Under the pieces are notes generated by a model that saw nothing but the letters and a program-made list of their open reading frames with translations, made no database searches and was not told where the DNA came from. Shown piece after piece: positions 22,607-31,078 of a DNA stretch of 46,550 nt (position 1 is its first letter; the number at the start of each line of letters is the position of its first letter). This stretch comes from a virus: the IMG/VR virus record IMGVR_UViG_3300010412_000079, positions 1 through 46,550 of that record, one strand, 5' to 3'. The position numbers and the translations under genes are program-made.

Positions 22607-22660
22607 TTCGGTCTAGAATAGAAGTGCTCCCCAGATACCATTGACCTAAGGAAGTGAACC

Positions 22661-23020
22661 ATGTCAAACCCGCACGAACCAACAGACGCCACGAGACGGG
22701 TGGTGGCCGTGTTGACTGCCGCAGGTATACGCCAGGAAATCATTGGCCGAGCCATAGGCGTGTCTGATACCACCCTGCGTAAGTACTATCCAGACGAGAT
22801 TGCAATGGGCACAGACATCGCTACTGCTCAAGTAGCTGGGTGCCTGTTTAAGAACGCCACCGAGAACATGAACGTGGCTGCACAGATCTTCTGGTTGAAG
22901 AGTCGCTCCGGGTGGAATACCCCCCAGGTGATACAAAACCCAGACGGCTCTGCGCTCGCACCTGTACACCTGATGGTTGAGTACGTTGATGCCAACACCC
23001 ACACGAGCACCGGAGATTAA
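22661..23020 (+). CDS. terS: Terminase small subunit
   Basis: The 119-residue product has an N-terminal helix-turn-helix (about 15-45: AAGIRQEIIGRAIGVSDTT) and a helical oligomerisation segment containing CLFKNATENMN and FWLKSRSGW, the usual layout of phage small terminases. It would recognise the packaging site and load the large subunit. AAGGAAG precedes the ATG. It is the first late gene, and the iterons and boxes at 22.2-22.4 kb are possible binding sites. Confidence 0.85.
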   Translation: MSNPHEPTDATRRVVAVLTAAGIRQEIIGRAIGVSDTTLRKYYPDEIAMGTDIATAQVAGCLFKNATENMNVAAQIFWLKSRSGWNTPQVIQNPDGSALAPVHLMVEYVDANTHTSTGD

Positions 23021-23025
23021 GTAAC

Positions 23026-24003
23026 GTGACTACTGTACGCTTACCTGCAATAACCAATGCAGAGGGGCAGTTTGTTTCAGCACTGCTGAGCATGACCATA
23101 GTGGACAAAGCTGGGGCGGTACGCACCTGTTGGCGTATCAGCGACGGGACGGCCGTGTCAGAACGGCGGGCGTGGCATATCCCACCCGAGGGGTTGGTGC
23201 TTAATCTGGAACCCACTGTCAATCTGGCCATTGACGCCGACGGCTCGCAGACCTGGTACCGCTGCGTCTTGTCTACAGACACCACCCTTGAGCGCTACGA
23301 CTTGGTGGTACCGGACAGCCAGGAGGAGCAGTCGTTCTTTGATCTGGCCATGCTCTCGGCCATCGACCCAGGTAGCTTGTTATTCTCGCAGCTGCTACCT
23401 GACTATGCAGACGGGGAGGTACCCGCGGTGCTGGTATTGCAAGCGGGTGAGGGCGGCAATACCCCTTCCTGGTTGCCAACGAGCCTTGACATGTTCGTGG
23501 TTGGGTGGGACGACATGTCGCGCGAGGCTACAGCAATACCCACACAGGGGCAACAAGGTGACCCAGACCGGGACACGGACGGGTCCTTGCTGTTTAGCGG
23601 TTCTTCGATAGAACAGATAGCGTGCCTGTACCAAATGAGACACGTGTGGGTAGGTACTCCCATACGTCCACATATGCACTGGGCTAAAACCACGGCTGCG
23701 AGTGGGGACGTGGTTTGGGAGGAACGGCACCGTATCTGGAATAACGGTGAAGTACCACCCGATTGGTCTGCTTGGACGGCCGCCACTCTACGTTCACTCC
23801 CGATCGATGACACCCTGCGTACACTCGTTGACGCATGGGACCAACTTGACATGACGGGCAAGCGTGTGAGTTGCATGGTGTCGGTACAGTACCGCAGGAA
23901 CCCAACCGCAGTCGGGGACACCTACACTGCTGACGCCCGGTTGTATGACGCCGACATACACTACCAGCGGCTCGGTGGTAGCCTTCAGGAGTACCCAACA
24001 TAA
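23026..24003 (+). CDS. Probable virion fibre or structural protein
   Basis: The product is 325 residues with a GTG start ten bases after GGAG. Residues 1-100 look beta-rich. Residues about 200-320 contain PHMHWAK and a strand-rich region similar to head-fibre or tail-fibre tips in other siphophages. No enzymatic motif is seen. Lying between the small and large terminase genes is unusual for a fibre, so the role is uncertain. Confidence 0.5.
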   Translation: MTTVRLPAITNAEGQFVSALLSMTIVDKAGAVRTCWRISDGTAVSERRAWHIPPEGLVLNLEPTVNLAIDADGSQTWYRCVLSTDTTLERYDLVVPDSQEEQSFFDLAMLSAIDPGSLLFSQLLPDYADGEVPAVLVLQAGEGGNTPSWLPTSLDMFVVGWDDMSREATAIPTQGQQGDPDRDTDGSLLFSGSSIEQIACLYQMRHVWVGTPIRPHMHWAKTTAASGDVVWEERHRIWNNGEVPPDWSAWTAATLRSLPIDDTLRTLVDAWDQLDMTGKRVSCMVSVQYRRNPTAVGDTYTADARLYDADIHYQRLGGSLQEYPT

Positions 24004-24024
24004 CCCATGGTGGTACATCATTCA

Positions 24025-24056
24025 GCGGTGTGGTTGAGGTACCATACCCACACCGC
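24025..24056 (+). other. Hairpin before the lysozyme-like gene
   Basis: GCGGTGTGG pairs perfectly with CCACACCGC across a 14-base loop. No U tract; 33 bp before the next gene. Confidence 0.65.
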
Positions 24057-24089
24057 AGCTAGCGGGGCACTGGCATAGGAGAGAACTAG

Positions 24090-24593
24090 ATGAACAAGAA
24101 ATATTTGCGTACACGTATTCACCAGATAATAGCGGACACAGCACAGTTAGAGGGGCTAACGGGTGTTCCGTGTAACACCCACACTACTCAGTTCCTAGCT
24201 ACAGTGGCGCTGACCGAGTCCAATTTGACGACACGGTATCAGCTAACACCCGGATTGCCTGGACCAGCACGTGGCTTCTGGCAGTTTGAGCTCAACGGTG
24301 TCAAGGGGGTGTTCAATCACCGCCGCACGCGCAAACCCCTAGCTCAACTGTGTGCGTCCTGTTCAGTGGAACACACCCCATCAGCTATCTGGCGTGCGTT
24401 GGAAGGGCACGACATGCTCGCTGTTTCGCTGGCTAGGCTACTGCTGTGGACAGACCCGTACCCTCTACCCACCGAGCGGGAGGAAGCGTGGTTGTGCTAC
24501 TCTCGCCTATGGCGCCCAGGTAAGCCGAATAGACGGCGGTTTGACGAATCGTGGTCCATGGTAGAAAACGCGCTATACCAGAACGAGGAATAG
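24090..24593 (+). CDS. Lysozyme-like protein, candidate endolysin
   Basis: The protein has 167 residues. Residues 30-70 contain a TESN stretch with a possible catalytic Glu, followed by GPARGFWQFE, as in lytic-transglycosylase-like phage proteins. The rest is helical. There is no signal peptide or transmembrane segment, so release would need a holin. GGAGAG precedes the ATG. It is the only cell-wall-enzyme-like gene I can see apart from the cysteine hydrolase at 32975. It could also be a virion-associated lysozyme. Confidence 0.6.
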   Translation: MNKKYLRTRIHQIIADTAQLEGLTGVPCNTHTTQFLATVALTESNLTTRYQLTPGLPGPARGFWQFELNGVKGVFNHRRTRKPLAQLCASCSVEHTPSAIWRALEGHDMLAVSLARLLLWTDPYPLPTEREEAWLCYSRLWRPGKPNRRRFDESWSMVENALYQNEE

Positions 24594-24597
24594 CCCC

Positions 24598-25857
24598 GTG
24601 TATGCGCTCACCCAGCAGGAACAGGTAGAGAAGAGGGTGCGGGTTCAGCTCCCAGCGTGGAGCCGGGTTTTGGACGAGCCGCGTAGATACAAGGTTTGTT
24701 ATGGTGGACGCGGTTCCGGTAAGTCGTGGACCTATGGGCGAAAGTTGCTGCTGCGTGCGGTAGCTCGCCCCCTGCGTATACTGTGCACCCGTGAGCTTCA
24801 GGTCAGCATCAAGGACAGCGTGCACCGTCTGCTTAGTGACCAGATAGATGCAATGGGGTTGCGGCAGTACTTTGACGTCAACAAGACGGGGATAGTTTGC
24901 AAGGTGACTGGTTCAGAGTTCCTATTTAAGGGGCTACGCCACAATGCGTCTGAGATCAAATCAACAGAAGGGGTGGACGTTTGTTGGGTCGAAGAGGCGC
25001 ATGGTGTATCACACGAGAGCTGGCAGCTACTCACCCCCACGGTGCGTGCACCAGGTTCAGAGATCTGGGTCTGTTTCAACCCGGACCTTGAAACAGACCC
25101 AACCTATCAGCGCTTTGTTGCGTCGCCACCCCCTTCGGCGCTTGTGCGGTTAGTTAATTTTAGGGATAACCCGTGGTTCCCAGAAGTGCTAGAGGAGGAA
25201 AGGCTGTATCTGCTAGGGTCTGACCTTGACGCATATATGCACGTGTGGGAGGGTAAGCCGCGCAAGCGCAATAAGGCGGCTATACTAGAAGAAAAATGTG
25301 TGGTTGACCGGTTCAGCATTAGTGACACGTGGTCAGGCCCCTATTACGGTATCGACTGGGGGTTTGGTTCCGATCCATTCGCATGTGTCACATTGTATGT
25401 TGACGAGGATAAGAACAGGTTGTATGTACGAAGGGAGACGTGGGCACTGAAGCTGGAGCTGAATCTCACTGCTCCAAGAGTGCGTAAAGAACACCCTGGA
25501 ATAGAGCGGTACGTGGTACGCGCCGACAATGCTAGACCCGAGTCAATCTCACACGTATCACACACCCCCGTGGGCGAGGCACTGCCACGCATAGTGGGGG
25601 CGGACAAGTGGCCAGGGAGCGTTGAGGACGGTATAGAGTACCTGCGCACCTTTGACGCCATAGTTATCCACGAGGAGTGTACCCACATGCAACAGGAAGC
25701 GCATGACTACTCCTACGCGGTGGACCCCAGAACTGGCGACGTATTACCGAAGATAGTAGATAAGCATAATCATTTGTGGGATGCTATTCGGTATGCGTTA
25801 GCCCCTCGGATAAGGCAGCGCAAAACAAACACAGCTTACGCGGGCACGCACCGCTAA
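24598..25857 (+). CDS. terL: Terminase large subunit, PBSX/terminase-3 type
   Basis: The 419-residue DNA-packaging motor has Walker A GGRGSGKS at 36-43, Walker B ending Glu132-Glu133, and SEIWVCFNP as the coupling region. The RNase-H-like nuclease has Asp253 (GIDWGFGSD) and a late Asp395 (WDAIRYAL). The GTG start follows CGAGGAA. Relatives in this family usually package by headful, which agrees with a permuted genome and the 144-bp end overlap. A perfect 14-bp inverted repeat lies within the gene at 25066-25101. Confidence 0.95.
   Translation: MYALTQQEQVEKRVRVQLPAWSRVLDEPRRYKVCYGGRGSGKSWTYGRKLLLRAVARPLRILCTRELQVSIKDSVHRLLSDQIDAMGLRQYFDVNKTGIVCKVTGSEFLFKGLRHNASEIKSTEGVDVCWVEEAHGVSHESWQLLTPTVRAPGSEIWVCFNPDLETDPTYQRFVASPPPSALVRLVNFRDNPWFPEVLEEERLYLLGSDLDAYMHVWEGKPRKRNKAAILEEKCVVDRFSISDTWSGPYYGIDWGFGSDPFACVTLYVDEDKNRLYVRRETWALKLELNLTAPRVRKEHPGIERYVVRADNARPESISHVSHTPVGEALPRIVGADKWPGSVEDGIEYLRTFDAIVIHEECTHMQQEAHDYSYAVDPRTGDVLPKIVDKHNHLWDAIRYALAPRIRQRKTNTAYAGTHR
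25066..25101 (+). other. Perfect 14-bp inverted repeat inside terL
   Basis: TGGGTCTGTTTCAA and TTGAAACAGACCCA flank eight bases. It is among the longest perfect hairpins in the genome. It encodes ordinary terminase residues between Walker B and the nuclease domain. No T tract follows. Confidence 0.85.
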
Positions 25858-25869
25858 CAGAGGCCAACC

Positions 25870-27570
25870 ATGTCCATACTTGATTACTTCCGGTCCAGGC
25901 AACCAAGCACTGGTGCTTCACTAGCAGTACCAGCCCCAGCCCCAGCCCCAGCCCCTAAGCCAGCTGGTTCTATGCTGTCCAAAGAACAAGCGGTCGAGAC
26001 AGCGCTTGACCTGTTGTCCCGCTTAGACGACCCGGATCTGGTGTTGCAGAAGCTGGGTATAGCAAGGTGGGACCTTAACCGGTTGGAAACGGATGACGAG
26101 ATAAGCGGTGCGCTTGAAACCCGGCGGGAAGCTGTCATGGCAGTACCCTGGCACCTTGACCCGTACGACTCCGAACAGGCTGAATGGTTGGAAGCGCATC
26201 TGCGCCCGCACATGGAAGACTTGTTGGTCACGGCATGGACAGCCATCCCGTATGGGTACAGCGTGCAGGAACTCGTCTATACTCGCATGGATGGCGGCCG
26301 TATAGGGTTGGCACGCGTTGCCTCCAAGCCCATGTCCTGGTTCGAGCCTAGGCGAGACGGTACCCTGTGGATGACCTTGCCAAACCAGACCGCAGCGCAA
26401 CAAGTAGACACCAAATTTAAGTTCGTGCTCACCCGCAACCGCCCCTCGCACACTAACCCTTACGGCGAAGCGCTGCTGTCCAGGGCGTATTGGCCCTGGT
26501 TGTTCCGGGTTAACGGGTGGCAGTTCCGCATGAGATTTCTTGAGCGGTTTGCAGACCCGTTGCTACTTGGTAAGGTCAACAACCCCCAGGGGTTCGTAGA
26601 CGCCATGACCGCTTTGGGGATGACTGCCATTGTGGGGGTTGGCCCAGACGAGGATGTATCGGCAGTGACCGCTAGCGGTAAAGGGGAGTTCAGCGAAACC
26701 GAAGACGCGCTGGTCCGGCGCATACAGCGGTTGATCCTGGGGCAGACCGCTAGCTCAGGCGACGCGGGCGGTTTCAGTAAGGGCCAAATGCAAGAGAACG
26801 TCCGAATCGATAAGCGCAACGCGGACGTTCGGCTACTCACCCGCTCGGCACAAACCGTGGTCTCTGGTCTGTGGCAGCTGAACAACTTTCCAGGGGAACC
26901 GCCCAGGTTTGTGCTTGAAGACGGCACAGGGTTGGAGTCAGAGCGGGCGGATCGGGATGCTAAGCTGGTCTCAAGTGGCGTGGTTAAGGGGTTCACTGAG
27001 CAGTACATGCTTGGGAACTATGACTTCGAGCCGGGGGACTTGATATTGGCCGCCCCTGGTGAGCAGGAAGGGGAAGCAGCCGAGCAGCCAGACATTGATG
27101 ACGGGGTTGACCCCACTAGCAGCGAAGCTGATGCAGAAGACGCTGATGCAGAAGACGCTGATGCAGAAGACGCTGATGCAGAAGACGCTGAGGACATGCA
27201 CGCACCCACGCGAGCCAGCATTGCGCGAGCCATTGCCCAGCTCGCCGAGGAACGTAGGGATTTGGCAGAAAACCCTGTTGATCAGTTGACTGAGGACCAG
27301 CAGGAACTGGAGGGTCTGGCAGACAGTGCCCTGGCAGACAGTCCGCAGCCACTACCGCCGACCTTGCTGCGTGAGGCAATACTAGCAGCCACCGACCCCG
27401 AGGACCTGGTAGAACGCCTCTTAGGGCTGTACAGCGGCGACAATACCGCAGCCTTTCGGGACATGGTAGAACGCGCCCTGTTTGCCGCTGACGTGGTTGG
27501 TTACGTGTCCGCTGATACCCACATGGGGCAAGATCACCTTGGGCTTGACGACCAGGAGGGGCAACAGTGA
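25870..27570 (+). CDS. Portal protein, DUF935 (Mu gp29-like)
   Basis: The product is 566 residues. The portal ring forms the DNA entry vertex. The core (about 40-390) matches the DUF935 pattern: a charged N-terminal helix, EISGALETRREAV, a WSWF-like segment around 155, and the long stem and clip helices ending near 380. An Ala-Pro repeat at about 22-32 and four Ala-Asp-Ala-Glu-Asp repeats at 420-439 are linkers not expected in the family. The last 120 residues are helical and acidic. The stop overlaps the next gene's GTG (GTGA). Confidence 0.9.
   Translation: MSILDYFRSRQPSTGASLAVPAPAPAPAPKPAGSMLSKEQAVETALDLLSRLDDPDLVLQKLGIARWDLNRLETDDEISGALETRREAVMAVPWHLDPYDSEQAEWLEAHLRPHMEDLLVTAWTAIPYGYSVQELVYTRMDGGRIGLARVASKPMSWFEPRRDGTLWMTLPNQTAAQQVDTKFKFVLTRNRPSHTNPYGEALLSRAYWPWLFRVNGWQFRMRFLERFADPLLLGKVNNPQGFVDAMTALGMTAIVGVGPDEDVSAVTASGKGEFSETEDALVRRIQRLILGQTASSGDAGGFSKGQMQENVRIDKRNADVRLLTRSAQTVVSGLWQLNNFPGEPPRFVLEDGTGLESERADRDAKLVSSGVVKGFTEQYMLGNYDFEPGDLILAAPGEQEGEAAEQPDIDDGVDPTSSEADAEDADAEDADAEDADAEDAEDMHAPTRASIARAIAQLAEERRDLAENPVDQLTEDQQELEGLADSALADSPQPLPPTLLREAILAATDPEDLVERLLGLYSGDNTAAFRDMVERALFAADVVGYVSADTHMGQDHLGLDDQEGQQ
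27127..27186 (+). repeat. Four tandem 15-bp units in the portal gene
   Basis: Four identical GCTGATGCAGAAGAC units encode Ala-Asp-Ala-Glu-Asp. Identity at the DNA level implies recent expansion. A shorter GCCCCA run at about 25938-25960 lies in the same gene. Confidence 0.95.
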
Positions 27571-28997
27571 ACGTAGGGTTTCCACAAGAAGCCTATGACT
27601 GGGCAAGCAAGCGCAAGGTGGTACTACCCAGTGAGTACTATGGCGAGCGGCACGGGCTAGCCCGTGCTGAAGCCTTTTCCATCGCCGGTGTCGGTAGCGT
27701 AGAACAGCTCGCCGAGGTGTTGAACTCGCTAAATGAGCACATGGTTAGCGGCGAGACGTTTGAAAGCTGGGTGAAGAAGGTACGAGCTGGGCAAGTACCA
27801 TTGACGCTGCCAAAACACCGCTTGGACAACATTTACCGGACCAACATCCAGTCAGCATTCGCGCGTGGGCGGTGCTTCCAGCAAAGCAGGACCACGCTCA
27901 CCCACCCCTGGTACATGTATGACGCGGTCAATGACTCCCGCACCCGCGAGGCGCATCGTGCTATGGACAACTATCTGGCCAAGTACGACGACCCGATTTG
28001 GGAGAAGTGGACACCACCCAATGGCTACCGCTGCAGGTGTAGGCGCATTGCCTTGTCAGAGAAACAAGCCGCCCGCATGAAGGAAAGGCAGGTACAGGGG
28101 GACGCACAGGAGCCAGGGCGCAGCGATCGCCGGGCAGGCGCTGCCCTAGCAGGCCCCGACACGGGGTGGGACTACAGCGTGTGTAAGGAGCCGCAAGCTG
28201 GCACCCAGCGGGCGGTGACCAGGGTGCGTAAGAAGCCAGTAGCTAAGCCACCCGTGGTATCCACCCCCAAGACTGCCGAAAAGGTGGTGGATGCCGCAAC
28301 CAGCGCACCCAAGACATTGGATGATTTTATCGCCTCTGGTGCGAACGCACTGCAGGCGCTGAAGGACGCGGCAAGGGTACCCTACTTCAAGCAAGTGTCT
28401 TATGACGCCGTGGCGTTCGCACGTGTTCAGAAGGCGTTAGCAGACCTGCTCAAACCACGCATCGACCCCAAGGTCAAAGTGAGGTTTGAACTACTTGGCA
28501 CCGACACAGCATTACAAGAACAAATCCCACGTGCTGTGTCGGTGCTACCTAGCGAGTGGCTGCAGAAGGTGAGTAGTGGGCGATTGAAGGTGCGGCGTAT
28601 ACCAGAGCGCAGGAGTTACGCTAATAAAAACGTGCTTAGTATTGGTCCAGACGTTCCAGATGAGGTGGTACTGCACGAGTTCATGCACTATGTGCAAGAA
28701 AAGATACCCGCCATGAACTATTTGTTCCACCAGTTATGGCAGCGTAGGACTCAGGGGGAGGAACTGGTGCCCTGCTACCCGAACAAGAAGGGTAGTACTG
28801 AGATGTGCAAGAAGGACCGGTTTATAAACAGGTACATGGGGAAGGTGTACACCATTGGCAAGCGTTCAGCGCCAGACGAAATGATTACCATGGGGTTTCA
28901 ATACTTGCTTGGTCAAAACCAACTAAATTTCGCCATGTTCCTTGACCAGGACCCTGAATACGCTAAGCTAGTGCTCGGCATATTGCTCCACTTCTAG
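27567..28997 (+). CDS. MuF-like head protein fused to a zincin-like domain
   Basis: The 476-residue protein has a phage minor head (Mu gpF / SPP1 gp7) module in residues about 1-180, with RTNIQSAFARGR and the terminal GYRCRCRR. A low-complexity linker (about 200-250) leads to a C-terminal domain with HEFMH at 370-374, the HExxH zinc-metalloprotease signature. Glu438 in APDEM is a possible third ligand. Such C-terminal extensions of MuF proteins are known to be diverse toxin- or enzyme-like domains. The protein may enter the host with the DNA. Function of the zincin domain is not known. Confidence 0.8.
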   Translation: MNVGFPQEAYDWASKRKVVLPSEYYGERHGLARAEAFSIAGVGSVEQLAEVLNSLNEHMVSGETFESWVKKVRAGQVPLTLPKHRLDNIYRTNIQSAFARGRCFQQSRTTLTHPWYMYDAVNDSRTREAHRAMDNYLAKYDDPIWEKWTPPNGYRCRCRRIALSEKQAARMKERQVQGDAQEPGRSDRRAGAALAGPDTGWDYSVCKEPQAGTQRAVTRVRKKPVAKPPVVSTPKTAEKVVDAATSAPKTLDDFIASGANALQALKDAARVPYFKQVSYDAVAFARVQKALADLLKPRIDPKVKVRFELLGTDTALQEQIPRAVSVLPSEWLQKVSSGRLKVRRIPERRSYANKNVLSIGPDVPDEVVLHEFMHYVQEKIPAMNYLFHQLWQRRTQGEELVPCYPNKKGSTEMCKKDRFINRYMGKVYTIGKRSAPDEMITMGFQYLLGQNQLNFAMFLDQDPEYAKLVLGILLHF

Positions 28998-29007
28998 GAG
29001 ACCTACT

Positions 29008-29307
29008 ATGCGCATTGTACTGATAGGGGACCAACCAGAGAACAGCGTTGTTGTGGAGTGGGACCCGGAGGCAGGGACCTTCACCGGCGAAGGTGACGGG
29101 GTGTTGCAGGTGCGCACCCTGGTAGAACGCGCCAAAGCTGTTGGATGGGTGGTCACCCATCCATGGCCTTCTGTCTACCCCTGCGTTGACCCTCAGCACA
29201 ACCCCCGGGATCTCGCCCTGGTGTTGAGTTCGGTGTGGCATCTACCAGATGAGCTAGACACCCTGTTGCCCAAAGAAAAACCAGCGGTCGATGGTAGGGT
29301 GTATTAA
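29008..29307 (+). CDS. Unknown 99-residue protein
   Basis: TAGGAGA precedes the ATG. Acidic, beta-rich, with WVVTHPWPSVYPC in the middle; no recognised fold. It contains a 9-bp hairpin (29142-29163) in its coding sequence. Between the MuF-like gene and the protease gene, an accessory head protein is plausible. Confidence 0.6.
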   Translation: MRIVLIGDQPENSVVVEWDPEAGTFTGEGDGVLQVRTLVERAKAVGWVVTHPWPSVYPCVDPQHNPRDLALVLSSVWHLPDELDTLLPKEKPAVDGRVY

Positions 29308-29310
29308 CTC

Positions 29311-29339
29311 GCGACAAACATTTTACCGGAGAGTATAAT
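29311..29339 (+). promoter_or_regulatory. Sigma-70-like promoter before the protease gene
   Basis: GCGACA (29311-29316), a 17-bp spacer and a perfect TATAAT (29334-29339). Its start would fall near 29346, one base from the ATG at 29347, which would give a leaderless mRNA. It would boost capsid gene expression within the late unit. Confidence 0.6.
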
Positions 29340-29346
29340 TCGTGCT

Positions 29347-30297
29347 ATGAACGCCAAACGCACCTTGTTCCTGAATGCCCCCCTCAACCTGGCAGCAGCC
29401 AGCGAGGGGGGCCTACCTTCTACGTTCCAGGGTGACGCGTACACCGGGGCTGTGGTCGAGGAGTATGGATACCGTTTTATAGTTGACCTGTCTCAAACCG
29501 CGGTCGAGCCCAAACACGCCCTGCTCCACGAGCACCAGCGGTCTGCCGTTATTGGCTTGGTGACGCAGAGCACTAACAACGGGCAACAAATAACCGTATC
29601 CGGCGACCTGTACAGCGACGTAGATGCAGCAGCCAAGGATATAGCGATCAAAAGCCAAAAAGGGTTCCCTTACCAAATGTCCATAGGTTTGTACGGGGTC
29701 AAGGAAGTAGCACGGATCAAGGATGGTGAAACCCTGTCGATCAACGGTCGGCAGGTCGTGGGACCCATAACCGTTCTGCGGGGCGGTACAGTGCGCGAAA
29801 CCTCAGTGGTCACGCTAGGTGCGGACAGTGCCACCAATGCAGCGTTCTTTGCGGCGCATGACGCGGAGGACAGCCAGTCACTCACTAACACTGTTGGAGA
29901 CAACAACATGACCGAAGAGCAATTGACCGCCCGTGTCACCGAGTTGACCGCTCTGGTGACCCAGCTCACCGCCCGCGCAGAAGCGGCAGAGGCACAAGCG
30001 ACCGCCGAGCTGGCACGTGCCGACGAGCTTCAGGCAGAGCTCGCCACCCTGCGCACCGAACAGCGTAGGGCCGAGGTGGTTGCCGCCTTGACCGCCGCTG
30101 GCGAACCGACTACGGACAGCGACGTGGTACCCTACATGTCAATGGCGCAGGAACAGTGGACTGCTGTCAAAACCCTTCTGTCCCGCCACGGTGGCACCCG
30201 CGACCACTTGTTTACCGAGCAGGCAACTGGTGGCGATAGCTCTGGCGTGGTCATTGACGCTGGTGCTATCTACGCCGCCCGTAGAGTGGCCAAGTAA
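29347..30297 (+). CDS. Prohead protease with C-terminal scaffold region
   Basis: This 316-residue protein pairs a Ser protease with a scaffold, like Mu gpI and lambda gpC. Residues 57-63 have the expected catalytic His, and QMSIG with Ser112 is the likely nucleophile. The end of the domain is marked by ETSVVTLGAD (about 150-160). Residues about 190-250 are a coiled coil of Ala/Glu/Thr/Leu, the scaffold. GGAG is 15 bases from the ATG, longer than ideal. The scaffold can also start internally at 29908. Confidence 0.82.
   Translation: MNAKRTLFLNAPLNLAAASEGGLPSTFQGDAYTGAVVEEYGYRFIVDLSQTAVEPKHALLHEHQRSAVIGLVTQSTNNGQQITVSGDLYSDVDAAAKDIAIKSQKGFPYQMSIGLYGVKEVARIKDGETLSINGRQVVGPITVLRGGTVRETSVVTLGADSATNAAFFAAHDAEDSQSLTNTVGDNNMTEEQLTARVTELTALVTQLTARAEAAEAQATAELARADELQAELATLRTEQRRAEVVAALTAAGEPTTDSDVVPYMSMAQEQWTAVKTLLSRHGGTRDHLFTEQATGGDSSGVVIDAGAIYAARRVAK
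29908..30297 (+). CDS. Nested scaffold protein, in-frame internal start
   Basis: An in-frame ATG (residue 188 of the protease) has GGAGA seven bases upstream and would yield a 129-residue coiled-coil scaffold alone. This copies the lambda C/Nu3 and Mu I/Z arrangement. The internal ribosome site is the evidence; expression is inferred. Confidence 0.65.
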   Translation: MTEEQLTARVTELTALVTQLTARAEAAEAQATAELARADELQAELATLRTEQRRAEVVAALTAAGEPTTDSDVVPYMSMAQEQWTAVKTLLSRHGGTRDHLFTEQATGGDSSGVVIDAGAIYAARRVAK

Positions 30298-30351
30298 CCA
30301 CATTAGCATTCACCGTAACTACTCACCAGCTAACCAACAAGGAGTTCTAAT

Positions 30352-31041
30352 ATGACTTCTCTCACCGAACCCACCCGTGCTCAGAGCTTTGTTGTTAGCG
30401 AGGCGCCGGGTACTCTCTCTCGCGAGGCCGTGACCATTGCCTCTGGCACCGCTGCCCTGTCCCCTGGGGCGGTTGTAGGGCGTCTGCCAGCGACCGGCGA
30501 ATACACTGCCTATGACCAGACCGCCACCAATGGTAGTGAAGTGGCTGCTGGGATCGTGCTGGAAGCGGTTGACGCTTCCGCTGCTGCTGCAGACGTGGCC
30601 ATTCTGGCACGTCAGGCCGAAGTGGCTACCGCCCGTGTCAGCTACACTGGATCACGGGTAAAGGCGTCGCTGGCGACCGGTGTGGTCGGCAACAACAACG
30701 CCATTACCTGGACCGCCCGCGACTACGGCCGCCCTGGCAACCTGATCTCGGTGGCACTGGTAGACCCCAGCGGTAACAACCAACCCCTGGCCGTCTCGGT
30801 CCTGGACCTTGCGGTCACCGTGTCTCTGGCCACCAATGGTGCCGGTACCATCACTAGCACTGCCGATGAGGTCAAGGCTGCGGTGGCGGCGTTGGACGCA
30901 GCGAACGCCCTGGTGGTCGGTACCGATACAAGCACCAGCGACGGTACCGGTGTGGTGGCAGCGGTAGCAGCCACGAGGCTCTCGGGCGGCAAGGACCCAA
31001 TCACCGACTTAGCCGCGAACAACGTGATATTCCGCGCGTGA
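30352..31041 (+). CDS. Head decoration protein with an extra C-terminal domain
   Basis: The 229-residue product has N-terminal residues about 15-95 similar to lambda gpD-type decoration proteins (LSREAVTIASG, VVGRLPATGEY, AAGIVLEAV). Residues about 100-220 form a second beta-rich domain with an Asn/Thr-rich NNNAITWTARDYG segment, as seen in other phage surface proteins. AAGGAG precedes the ATG. The extension would protrude from the capsid. Confidence 0.82.
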   Translation: MTSLTEPTRAQSFVVSEAPGTLSREAVTIASGTAALSPGAVVGRLPATGEYTAYDQTATNGSEVAAGIVLEAVDASAAAADVAILARQAEVATARVSYTGSRVKASLATGVVGNNNAITWTARDYGRPGNLISVALVDPSGNNQPLAVSVLDLAVTVSLATNGAGTITSTADEVKAAVAALDAANALVVGTDTSTSDGTGVVAAVAATRLSGGKDPITDLAANNVIFRA

Positions 31042-31078
31042 TAGAATGGCGAACCATTTCAACCTTGGAGAATAGAAA

